NCBI GenBank assembly: GCA_023663815.1
Contig: JAMPGS010000007.1
Location: 1-44,575 of the forward strand
Source: Clostridium sp.
GTDB lineage: Bacteria > Bacillota > Clostridia > Lachnospirales > Lachnospiraceae
DNA length: 44,575 nt
Reading direction: 5' to 3'
Shown here: piece after piece, positions 9,210 through 17,000 of the stretch
Layout of the letters: the number at the start of each line of letters is the position of its first letter
Numbering within the stretch: the first letter of the stretch is position 1
Position numbers and translations under genes: made by a program
The notes under the pieces: model-generated
Told to the model about the DNA's origin: nothing
Seen by the model: only the letters and a program-made list of their open reading frames with translations
Databases searched by the model: none

Positions 9210-9290
9210 CCGGTGAAGCGCAAATTTATGCGCGGCAGCTTGCAAGGGGTAGTGAGGTACAAACGGATAGCTCATTAAAGTATAAATCTA

Positions 9291-9376
9291 TTGACAGGCC
9301 GCCGTCCCGCTTATAAAAATTGACAGGTCTCTCGGCAGTCAAATATTCGCAGGCAGCCGCCTTGTTTGTTGCCTGC
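9291..9376 (+). promoter_or_regulatory. Possible promoter and hairpin upstream of zinc-ribbon membrane gene
   Basis: Two copies of ATTGACAGG lie 29 bp apart (TTGACA at 9291-9296 and 9320-9325). The second has AATATT 16 bases downstream and could be a promoter; the first has TATAAA after only 15 bases. A 7-bp hairpin, GCAGGCA at 9349-9355 with TGCCTGC at 9370-9376, follows and lies in the leader of the gene starting at 9404. It has no U-run, so it is not an obvious terminator. Confidence 0.4.
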
Positions 9377-9403
9377 AAAAATAAGGAACAGAAAGGAATT
9401 GTT

Positions 9404-10108
9404 ATGTCATATTGTGTAAACTGCGGTGTAGAATTAGAACCTTCCCTCACGGAGTGCCCTCTTTGCAATACACCTGTTATTAATCCAAAGGAACTCTACA
9501 ATTTAAAGCATACCTCCCCTTATCCGCAAAAAAAGGGGCAGGTGGATGTGGTAAAAAAGACGGATTTAACTATCCTGCTATGCATTATTTTGATTGCCAC
9601 TTCCTTAAGCTGCCTTGCCTTAAATTTTTTTGTCTTTTCCCAAAGCATGTGGTCGCTGTTTATCATCGGCGCGTGCTTGATTATCTTTGTCTTTGCAATC
9701 CCGGTCATCATTTATACCAGACTGCCTATTTACATTTCCCTTTTATTTGACGGGATTGCCGTAGGTTTTTATCTGTATATGATTACTTTCAATACAGCGG
9801 AGAACGAATGGTTTTTCAGGCTCGCCCTCCCTATTGTGGCCCTCGTTACCATACTAGTGGAAATTTTCACCCTGCTTCTGCGTTCCTTCCCTGTTTCCGC
9901 TCTCACAACGGCCCTTTATCTTTTCTCCGAAATTGCTTTCCTTTGCGTGGGCGTTGAGCTGCTGATACGGCATTATACAAACGCTCCCCTAAAGCTGGTT
10001 TGGTCCGCCGTGGTTCTCACCGTGTGCTGCGTCATTGTGGTAATGCTGCTTACCATGCTTTCCAGAAGAAGGCTTCGCGACGCCGTGCGTAGGAGACTTC
10101 ATTTTTAA
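9404..10108 (+). CDS. Zinc-ribbon membrane protein (DUF6320-like)
   Basis: Residues 3-23 form a zinc ribbon of four cysteines (CVNCG then CPLCN), followed by a short linker and about six hydrophobic segments between residues 54 and 215, ending in a very basic tail (RRRLRDAVRRRLHF). This is an integral membrane protein of unknown function; clostridial homologues are, to my recollection, labelled DUF6320. The ATG at 9404 has GAAAGGA eight bases upstream; earlier in-frame codons lack this. It lies 194 bp after the acyltransferase on the same strand, and this pairing with an esterase gene nearby is a recurring clostridial set as far as I recall. It may anchor or assist a lipid/ester-modifying activity, which is inference. 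Confidence 0.75.
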   Translation: MSYCVNCGVELEPSLTECPLCNTPVINPKELYNLKHTSPYPQKKGQVDVVKKTDLTILLCIILIATSLSCLALNFFVFSQSMWSLFIIGACLIIFVFAIPVIIYTRLPIYISLLFDGIAVGFYLYMITFNTAENEWFFRLALPIVALVTILVEIFTLLLRSFPVSALTTALYLFSEIAFLCVGVELLIRHYTNAPLKLVWSAVVLTVCCVIVVMLLTMLSRRRLRDAVRRRLHF

Positions 10109-10178
10109 AAAAATATTTCTGCGCAAATTGTTAAGCTGCAAAAGATTCCATTTCCCAATTGCGGCAACGCTTGACAAG

Positions 10179-10553
10179 TCAAAATTTGTCGGGGTAATCC
10201 GTTCCAGTTTCACTTTGCATTTTATAAATATATTTTTGAGGGTTTTCCTTCATATTTAATAGGGTGTCGAAAGCTAAAAGCACCATTCTGTCTCCGTTTT
10301 GTCTGGTGCCGCTGTTATCCCTGTCCAGTCTCGCCTTGAAATGGTCCATCTGCCACACCATAACGTCTACCACAGTGTAGCCCTCCACTTTCGCCTTGCA
10401 GGCAAAATTCCCATGGGTAACGTAATATACAAATTCTTCATAAATTTCTTTGTTCTTTTTCAGCTTCTCCTGAAAAGCCTCCGCAAAGGCTTCGTTTTCT
10501 CCTGCGCGCGTACAAAGCTCGGTTATGATGTTCGTGATGATTTTTTCTTCCAT
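10179..10553 (-). CDS. Uncharacterised 124-residue protein
   Basis: I do not recognise a named family. The protein is soluble, helical and charged, with an N-terminal helix-rich region (EEKIITNIITELCTRAG) and a conserved-looking second half containing GYTVVDVMVWQMDHFKARLDR, a QNGDRMVLLAFDTLL segment and a C-terminal GTDYPDKF. There is no signal peptide or membrane segment. It lies 14 bp after hicB on the same strand and is probably co-transcribed with it. The strong codon structure and short spacing support a real gene, but no function can be assigned. Confidence 0.72.
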   Translation of the reverse strand: MEEKIITNIITELCTRAGENEAFAEAFQEKLKKNKEIYEEFVYYVTHGNFACKAKVEGYTVVDVMVWQMDHFKARLDRDNSGTRQNGDRMVLLAFDTLLNMKENPQKYIYKMQSETGTDYPDKF

Positions 10554-10567
10554 GTTTTCCTCGTTTC

Positions 10568-10900
10568 CTATCCAACCATATTTCCAATAGCTTCCTCAAC
10601 AGCGGCATTTAAACTTTTTCCATGTTCCATAGCATATACCGCAATATTTCTATGAAGTTCCGGGCTGATTCTGACGTTGAACGTCCCCTTATAAGGCTGT
10701 TCAGGCATTATATTCCGCTCCTTGCAATCTTCCAGATACTCGTCAATAGCATTTTGAAAGTTTTCCTCCAATTCCCTCACCGAATCGCCCTCATAAGATA
10801 ACAATGATTTTATTCCGACAACTTTTCCAAAAAGGCAACCGTCCTCCTTAGAATATTCCACTGTTCCGTTGTAATTCCTATATGATAATAAATTGCTCAT
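10568..10900 (-). CDS. hicB: HicB-family antitoxin
   Basis: HicB neutralises the HicA mRNA interferase and represses its own operon. Residues 1-70 form the degraded RNase-H-like HicB domain (YNGTVEYSKEDGCLFGKVVG, then SVRELEENFQNAIDEYL), and residues 75-108 a ribbon-helix-helix DNA-binding tail (FNVRISPELHRNIAVYAMEHG). The 110-residue length is normal. Its start overlaps the stop of a hicA remnant by 4 bp (ATGA), the usual toxin-first order. The toxin gene upstream is truncated, so this is likely an orphan antitoxin or solitary repressor. A palindrome at its promoter is the expected binding site. Confidence 0.9.
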   Translation of the reverse strand: MSNLLSYRNYNGTVEYSKEDGCLFGKVVGIKSLLSYEGDSVRELEENFQNAIDEYLEDCKERNIMPEQPYKGTFNVRISPELHRNIAVYAMEHGKSLNAAVEEAIGNMVG

Positions 10901-10992
10901 AACAAGCCATCCCTTCTCAATTTTTCTATTACCTGCTCTATCACATATCTCTTTAGTATCCCGCTTGGGTGCGGCTTGTGAAAATTTATCAC
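10897..10992 (-). pseudogene. hicA: 5'-truncated hicA toxin remnant
   Basis: Reading the minus strand into hicB gives a frame ending in HKPHPSGILKRYVIEQ and then VIEKLRRDGLL before a TGA. This matches the C-terminal signature of the HicA group that ends in LHKPHPxxxLKxYxxxQ...GLI. About 45 N-terminal residues, including the dsRBD-like core and the glycine-histidine active-site strand, are missing. A GTG at 10992 with GGAAG seven bases upstream could allow a 31-residue peptide; an ATG at 11019 would give 40 residues but overlaps the -10 box. The frame is intact to its stop, so the loss is at the 5' end only. Confidence 0.7.
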
Positions 10993-11009
10993 CTCATTGC
11001 TTCCTATAT

Positions 11010-11051
11010 AGTATATCATTTTATTTAAAATATGCAACTATATTTAGTTGC
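11010..11051 (-). promoter_or_regulatory. hicAB promoter with palindromic operator
   Basis: On the minus strand TTGCAT (11037-11032), a 16-base spacer and TATACT (11015-11010) form a good promoter. A perfect inverted repeat, GCAACTA at 11034-11040 and TAGTTGC at 11045-11051 separated by TATT, overlaps the -35 box. HicB proteins with a ribbon-helix-helix tail repress by binding such palindromes, so this is the probable autoregulatory site. Confidence 0.7.
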
Positions 11052-11108
11052 TTTCTGTATATATTATAAATAAATATCTTTTTTTAGACAAACTCCTCCT
11101 TTTTCTGG

Positions 11109-11193
11109 TATAATGAATTGCGCTGACGCGCAAGCAGGTCGTAAGGAATCCTCCCATCTGCGATGGGCCCCTTCTTGCGACATATGATATAAT
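11109..11193 (+). repeat. TATAAT-bounded hairpin module A, copy 1
   Basis: The module starts with TATAAT (11109-11114), contains GCGCAAGCAGGTC, then a long imperfect hairpin with outer arms GTCGTAAG and CTTGCGAC around an inner CCCATC/GATGGG stem, and ends with GACATATG plus an extended TATAAT (11188-11193). Copy 2 lies at 33977-33907 on the minus strand with the same conserved blocks but different hairpin arms that still pair. The final TATAAT is shared with module B. Confidence 0.75.
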
Positions 11194-11342
11194 GTCCGCG
11201 TAGGCAGTGAGCAGTGCCAGACGTTAAGATAACAAAACGACTGCTTGCAAGCGGTTTTGTCAGATTGACGGATGATAGGACGAAGCCCGCGAGCTTGAAA
11301 AACCGCAGGTTTTTCGAGCGTACACTGCGGACAAGATATAAT
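11188..11342 (+). repeat. TATAAT-bounded hairpin module B, copy 1
   Basis: The module runs from TATAATGT (11188) to TATAATA (11337-11342). It has the outer stem GCAGTG/CACTGC, a variable inner hairpin (ACAAAAC...GTTTTGT) and a conserved GAAGCCCGCGAGC followed by a 12-bp hairpin with loop GCA. A TTCGAG 18 bases before the last TATAAT is kept in both copies and could be a -35. The last TATAAT lies about 36 bases before the start of the response-regulator gene and is probably its promoter. Confidence 0.75.
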
Positions 11343-11377
11343 AAAATTGGAAGAAATACTCAAGGAGGAAATTTCTT

Positions 11378-12076
11378 ATGAGTGAGAAGATACTGGTTGT
11401 TGATGACGAAAAAGAAATTACCGATTTAATCACCCTTTATCTGCAAAACGAAAATTATACGGTCTATCCCTTTTATGATTCCGAAAAAGCTTGGGAAAAA
11501 GCGGAAAGCGAGGAGCTTGACTTGGCGATTCTGGACGTGATGATGCCAAAATTGGACGGCTTTGCCCTCTGCCAAAAAATCCGCGAACGCCACAATTATC
11601 CTATTATTATGCTGACTGCACGGGAAGCCGAGGTGGACAAAATTACAGGCCTCACCTTGGGCGCCGACGATTATATCACAAAACCGTTCCGCCCTTTGGA
11701 GCTGATTGCAAGGGTAAAAGCGCAGCTCCGCCGATACAAAAAATACAATCAAACGGCCCCCTCTGAAGATTCCCAAATTATCACCCACGGCGGGCTGATT
11801 CTCAACAGCTTAACTCACGAATGTACCTTGGACGAAAGGCCCCTCTCCCTAACGCCTACAGAATTTACAATTCTCTATGTACTATGCCAGAAAAAAGGAA
11901 AGGTTATCAGCGCCGAGGAGCTGTTTCACGCCGTGTGGGGCGAAGAATATTTCAGCAAGAGCAATAACACTATCACCGTCCATATCCGCCATCTGCGCGA
12001 AAAAATGAACGATTCCTTTGAGGATCCAAAATATATCAAAACAGTTTGGGGGTGCGGCTACAAAATTGAAGGTTGA
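11378..12076 (+). CDS. OmpR/PhoB-family response regulator (VanR-like)
   Basis: Transcription factor activated by phosphorylation. The receiver domain (residues 1-115) has the acidic pair DDE at 9-11, the phosphoacceptor Asp in LAILDVMMPKLDG and the switch Lys in ADDYITKPF. The winged-helix effector domain (about 135-230) ends with YIKTVWGCGYKIEG. Length 232 and sequence character fit the VanR group, but no van resistance genes are nearby, so the target genes are unknown. The ATG has AAGGAGG upstream, and the next gene encodes its kinase with an 11-bp overlap. Confidence 0.92.
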   Translation: MSEKILVVDDEKEITDLITLYLQNENYTVYPFYDSEKAWEKAESEELDLAILDVMMPKLDGFALCQKIRERHNYPIIMLTAREAEVDKITGLTLGADDYITKPFRPLELIARVKAQLRRYKKYNQTAPSEDSQIITHGGLILNSLTHECTLDERPLSLTPTEFTILYVLCQKKGKVISAEELFHAVWGEEYFSKSNNTITVHIRHLREKMNDSFEDPKYIKTVWGCGYKIEG

Positions 12077-13001
12077 ATCTTTAATCATAATTTTACTTGT
12101 TCTGCTGATTGCCCTTATCCTTATTATTTTTCCGACGGCCCATTTTTATGCCCGGCGGCGGGTCAAAAAATCTATATCGGCGACGGCGCGTATGCTACAC
12201 ACATACATGCATCACGACCTTGATTCCACCGACGTATTTCCGCCTGCCTATGCGGAGGTTGCAACCCAGATTGTGCAAATCAAAGCCTCCATACAGCGTC
12301 ATGAGCAGGCGACAAAAGATGAGGTTGACCGCAAAAATGATTTAATCACTTACCTTGCCCACGACTTGAAAACTCCCCTTACCTCGGTGATTGGCTATCT
12401 TGACCTGTTGGAAGAAGCCGCCGATATGCCCAAGGAGCTGCGCACAAAATATATCCACATCACCCTTGAAAAAGCTTTGCGTCTGGAAAAGCTGATTAAT
12501 GAATTTTTTGAAATTACCCGCTACAATCTGCAGCAGATTGCCCTTGAAAAAGAAACCATCGACCTTTCCTTCCTGCTGATGCAGCTAACCGACGAATTTT
12601 ATCCTCTCTTATCCAACCACGGCAACACGGTGGAGCTCCAGGCTGAGGAGGACTTAACCGTTTACGGCGATTCCATGAAGCTGGCGCGGGTTTTCAACAA
12701 TATTTTGAAAAATGCCATCTCCTACAGCTATCCAAATACGCCTATCAAGGTTTACGCGGGCAAGCGGGAGAAGGATATTTTTATCTGTTTTATCAATCAG
12801 GGAAAAACCATTCCCGCCGAAAAGCTGAATTCTATCTTTGAAAAATTTTTCCGGCTGGACGAAGCCAGAAGCACCAATACCGGCGGCGCCGGGCTGGGGC
12901 TTGCCATCGCCAAAGAGATTGTCACGCTCCACGGAGGCTCTATCAGCGCCTCAAGCGAGGATGAAAGGACGACGTTCAGCGTGTCGCTGCCGCAGTACTA
13001 A
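12066..13001 (+). CDS. Membrane histidine kinase (VanS-like) with minimal sensor
   Basis: Partner kinase of the preceding regulator. One transmembrane segment (about residues 5-27) is followed by a short cytoplasmic linker, the HisKA domain with the phosphoacceptor His in LAHDLKTPLTS, and an HATPase_c domain with the N box NILKNAISYS and G box GGAGLGLAIAKEIV. No extracellular sensor loop is visible: there is no second membrane segment before the catalytic part. The most plausible start is the TTG at 12066, overlapping the regulator by 11 bp; a TTG at 12018 would overlap by 59 bp without a ribosome site. It either senses within the membrane, depends on a partner protein, or has lost its front end. 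Confidence 0.88.
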   Translation: MKVESLIIILLVLLIALILIIFPTAHFYARRRVKKSISATARMLHTYMHHDLDSTDVFPPAYAEVATQIVQIKASIQRHEQATKDEVDRKNDLITYLAHDLKTPLTSVIGYLDLLEEAADMPKELRTKYIHITLEKALRLEKLINEFFEITRYNLQQIALEKETIDLSFLLMQLTDEFYPLLSNHGNTVELQAEEDLTVYGDSMKLARVFNNILKNAISYSYPNTPIKVYAGKREKDIFICFINQGKTIPAEKLNSIFEKFFRLDEARSTNTGGAGLGLAIAKEIVTLHGGSISASSEDERTTFSVSLPQY

Positions 13002-13003
13002 AA

Positions 13004-13033
13004 AATCCCCCGTTTTCGGAGGATTCATTTTTT
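13004..13033 (+). terminator. Rho-independent terminator after the VanRS-like pair
   Basis: Stem AATCCCCCG (13004-13012), loop TTTT, stem CGGAGGATT (13017-13025) with one G-T pair, followed by a run of T at 13028-13033. It begins three bases after the kinase stop codon. The convergent Rpn gene ends just beyond it. Confidence 0.85.
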
Positions 13034-13047
13034 ATAATCCGGTTTCA

Positions 13048-14004
13048 TCACACTGTCTGCTTTCCAAATCTCTCAAGATAGCCCTGCGCTATTTGAAAAG
13101 GCACATTTAACTTTTTCTGCAGCCTTTCTAAAATATCATTTTCAGAAAGTCCAAAATCAAATCCTGTTTCTATAATGCCCTTTGCTTCACCTTCTATTCT
13201 GGTTTCTTCAAACACAGTACACATGTCAGCCTCTCCCTTCATGCTTAATGAATCATAATCAATTTTGCAGTTTGTCGCCCCTGCCACCGTCAAAACCACA
13301 TCCTTATTTACGTTATGTTCTCTTGCATATTCTATAGCTTTATTTCTGGTTTCATTCAATGGACTGCTTTTATCCAATAAAATCTCCAACAGGTTAAAGA
13401 AATCTGCGTTGTTTGTGTTCTGAAATATCAAATTGCTCTGCCTTGCCTCCACCAATATTACCTTATAGTCATTGACAAAAGCTTTCATAATTTCTGGAAT
13501 ATCCAACATCTCATGGAGGGACACTGCCCCGTCCCACGGCTTTTCACCATAATAGACAACAATCGTGATAACCGGAGTAAACCTATCCGTTCTTTTCATT
13601 CTTGACAAATATTCATCCGCATCCAACCCGTCAGATTTTTTGTATTGCACCGCATTACAATCATACTGCTTTTTATACATGCCATAATCATAACCCATAA
13701 CCCGCAAGGGCATTGCATAATGGATATGCTCCTGTGATTCCAAACCAAGCATTACAAACTCCACGCCGTATACCGTTGATTTTCTGCACACTTTTATATT
13801 ATCTCTAGCTGCTTTAATACTTTCTACATAATCCCTATGCTTTAATATGGAAACCTCTTCCGTATCGGCATTTTCTAACTCCTCCGGCCTGATAATCTGC
13901 TTCCCTTCAAACAGTACCGCATTGAAGATATCTGCAAACTGCTCATTATTACTCCAATAATTCTTTAGCACTGTATCCGGTCTTAAAATCCGTCTTTTCG
14001 CCAT
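13048..14004 (-). CDS. Rpn-family PD-(D/E)XK nuclease-like protein
   Basis: The protein resembles the Rpn family (recombination-promoting nuclease, also called transposase_31 or PDDEXK family transposase), whose members nick DNA and in some cases act in phage defence. The N-terminal half shows VLFEGKQIIRPEEL, an acidic position in STVYGVEFVMLGLESQE and HYAMPLRVMGYD, which matches the PD-(D/E)XK core order; the C-terminal helical part ends in a FGLSENDILERLQKKL motif typical of this group. Length 318 is usual. It starts 55 bp downstream of the purL stop on the same strand. Function in this host is unknown; these genes are often multicopy and horizontally spread. Confidence 0.8.
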   Translation of the reverse strand: MAKRRILRPDTVLKNYWSNNEQFADIFNAVLFEGKQIIRPEELENADTEEVSILKHRDYVESIKAARDNIKVCRKSTVYGVEFVMLGLESQEHIHYAMPLRVMGYDYGMYKKQYDCNAVQYKKSDGLDADEYLSRMKRTDRFTPVITIVVYYGEKPWDGAVSLHEMLDIPEIMKAFVNDYKVILVEARQSNLIFQNTNNADFFNLLEILLDKSSPLNETRNKAIEYAREHNVNKDVVLTVAGATNCKIDYDSLSMKGEADMCTVFEETRIEGEAKGIIETGFDFGLSENDILERLQKKLNVPFQIAQGYLERFGKQTV

Positions 14005-14059
14005 CCTGCAATCTCTTTTCTTTTTTCTCCTGCTTAGCAGCTGTCTCCAAACTCAACTT

Positions 14060-17000
14060 TTAATGAAAGTACTCCACCCCCGACTCGAATATCCTCAAAT
14101 CTTGTTCCCCGTAAACATTGACCGCCACGCCTTTCCCGCGGCGTTCCGCATGTGCCATCTTGCCGAACACCCTTCCGTCAGGAGACGTGATTCCCTCAAT
14201 AGCCGCATAGGAACCGTTTACATTCCACTCCTCGTCCATGGAAATATTCCCGTCCATATCGGCGTACTGCGTGGCAACCTGCCCGTTTGCAAAGAGCTTG
14301 TCAAGCCACTTATCGGGAGCCACAAACCTCCCTTCGCCGTGGGAGACAGGGGTTGTATAGGTTTTTCCCAGCTCCGCGCCTTGAAGCCAAGGGGATTTGT
14401 TAGAGACAACCTTTGTATAAACCATTCTTGAAATATGGCGGTTGATAGTGTTGAAGGTCAGCGTCGGGGAATCTTCCTTTTGCCCTACAATATCGCCACA
14501 AGGCAAAAGCCCCAGCTTAATCAAGGCCTGAAAACCATTGCAGATTCCCAAAGCAAGTCCGTCCCTCTTTTCAAGAAGCCCCATAACCGCTTCCCTGATG
14601 CTCTCGTTCTGGAAAGCCGCGGCAAAAAACTTTGCGCTGCCGTCGGGCTCGTCGCCTGCCGAAAAGCCTCCGGGAAACATGATAATCTGCGCCTTATCGA
14701 TTTCCTTCTTAAACACTTCCACGGAATCCCGGATATCCTCCGCGGATTGATTTTTAAATACACGTGTTATTGTATCCGCTCCGGCCCTCTTAAATGCCTG
14801 CGCACTGTCATACTCGCAGTTTGTCCCCGGAAATACCGGTATGAAAACCGTGGGCTTTGCTGCCTTGTTCTTGCAGACATAAATTTTTTCGGCCCTATAA
14901 ACTTCGGACTTCACCGGCTCGGCCCCTTTGTACGCCTTTGTGGGGAATACCTTTTCCAAAGGAGCTTTCCACGCCTCAAGAGCCTCCTCCATAGTAAGCC
15001 TCACCTCCTGATAGGTAAAAGCTTTTTCCTCCGTCACCTGTCCGATTACCCGGAAATTTAAATCTTCCGTCTCGTTATATTCCTTTTCCAAAAGCAGCTT
15101 TGCATCGCCGCCGCTCATTTCCAGCACAATATCGCCCAAGCAGTTTTCAAACAGCTCCGCAGGGCGCAGCTCGTCCGCAAAGGCAACTCCTAATTGATTT
15201 CCAAAGGCCATCTTAGAAACGCCCGCCACAAGGCCCGCACTGTCTAAAGCATAAGCAGCCTTTACCCGTCCCGTCCGCATGAGCTTTGTGATAAACCGAT
15301 AGGTGCTCATCACATGGTCGTAAACTGGAATGTCGTATTCGTCCCTGTCAAACCAAAATTGAAGCAGCTTATCCCCCGCTTCCTTCAGCTCCGGCGTTAT
15401 AATATCCTTTAGCTCCGCCACGTCTACCGCAAAGGATACCAGCGTGGGCGGAACGTCAATCTCATTGAAGGTGCCCGACATGCTGTCCTTGCCGCCGATA
15501 GAGGGCAGTCCGTACCCTATTTGGGCATCATACGCGCCCAGCAACGCGGCAAAAGGCTGGCTCCATCTTTCCGGCTCGGAGGTCATGCGCCTGAAATATT
15601 CTTGGAAGGTAAAGCGGATTTTGCTAAAATCCCCGCCGCAGGCCACAATTTTTGCCATGGACTCCGTCACGGCGTAAACCGCTCCATGGTAAGGGCTCCA
15701 CGAGGAAAGATAAGGGTCGAATCCATAGCTCATCATGGTAACGGTGTCCGTCTTTCCCTCCAGCGCGGGGAGCTTTGCCACCATCGTCTGAGCTTCCGTA
15801 AGCTGGTATTTTCCGCCGTAAGGCATCAGCACGCTTCCGGCCCCAATGGTGGAATCAAACATTTCCACAAGTCCTTTCTGGGAGCACACATTCAAATCCT
15901 TTAAGCTCCTCAGCCATGCCCCTTTAACGTCGCCCGCCTCCAACGCCTCCTGCACATAAGCGCCGGCGGTCTTTTTCAGATAATTGTCGTCCTTATCGGG
16001 AATGTCAACCAGCACATTGGTTTCTTGATGAGCTCCGTTGGTATCCAAGAATTTCCGGGAAATATTTACGATTTCCTTTCCTCTCCACTTTAACACCAGA
16101 CGGGGGCTTTCCGTCACCACCGCAACGGGAACCGCCTCAAGATTTTCCTCCGCCGCATAATTCAAAAAGATATCCACATTTTTAGGCTCGACTACGACAG
16201 CCATCCTCTCCTGAGACTCGGAGATTGCCAGCTCCGTGCCGTCTAACCCCGCGTATTTTCTGGGTACCTTGTCCAAATCCACCGTAAGGCCGTCGGCCAG
16301 CTCGCCGATGGCCACCGACACGCCGCCCGCTCCAAAGTCATTGCATTTTTTAATCAGCCTGCAGACTTCTCTCCGGCGGAAAAGCCTCTGTATCTTGCGC
16401 TCCGTGGGTGCGTTTCCTTTCTGCACCTCGGCCCCGCAGGTTTCGATGGAGCTTTCCGTATGTACCTTGGAAGAGCCGGTTGCGCCGCCGCAGCCGTCGC
16501 GCCCCGTCCTGCCGCCAAGCAAAATAATCACGTCGTCAGGCTTCGAGTTTTCCCTGATTACATTTTTTCTGGGAGCCGCCCCCATAACAGCGCCAATCTC
16601 CATCCTCTTTGCAACATAATCGGGATGATAAATTTCTTTTACATAGCCGGTTGCAAGTCCAACCTGATTTCCATAGGAAGAATAGCCTCCGGCTGCCCCC
16701 CGCACCAGCTTTTTCTGGGAAAGCTTCCCCTTAAGCGTCTCCGAAACAGGAACCGTTGGATCCGCCGCGCCGGTGATGCGCATAGCCTGATAAACGTAGC
16801 CGCGCCCCGAAAGGGGATCTCTTATGGCGCCCCCAAGGCAGGTGGCCGCCCCGCCGAACGGCTCGATTTCCGTGGGATGATTGTGGGTTTCATTTTTGAA
16901 AAATACCAGCCACTCCTCCCTTACCGGCCCGTCGCCGTAATCCATCTCCACCGGAACCACAACGGAACAGGCGTTGATTTCATCGGATTCCTCCATATCC

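Noticed and set aside
11064..11363. Minus-strand open frame of 99 codons
   Set aside because: It lies fully within the hairpin element, has no ribosome site and no family similarity.
11378..13001. Vancomycin resistance locus
   Set aside because: The regulator pair resembles VanRS, but no ligase, dehydrogenase or dipeptidase gene is nearby.
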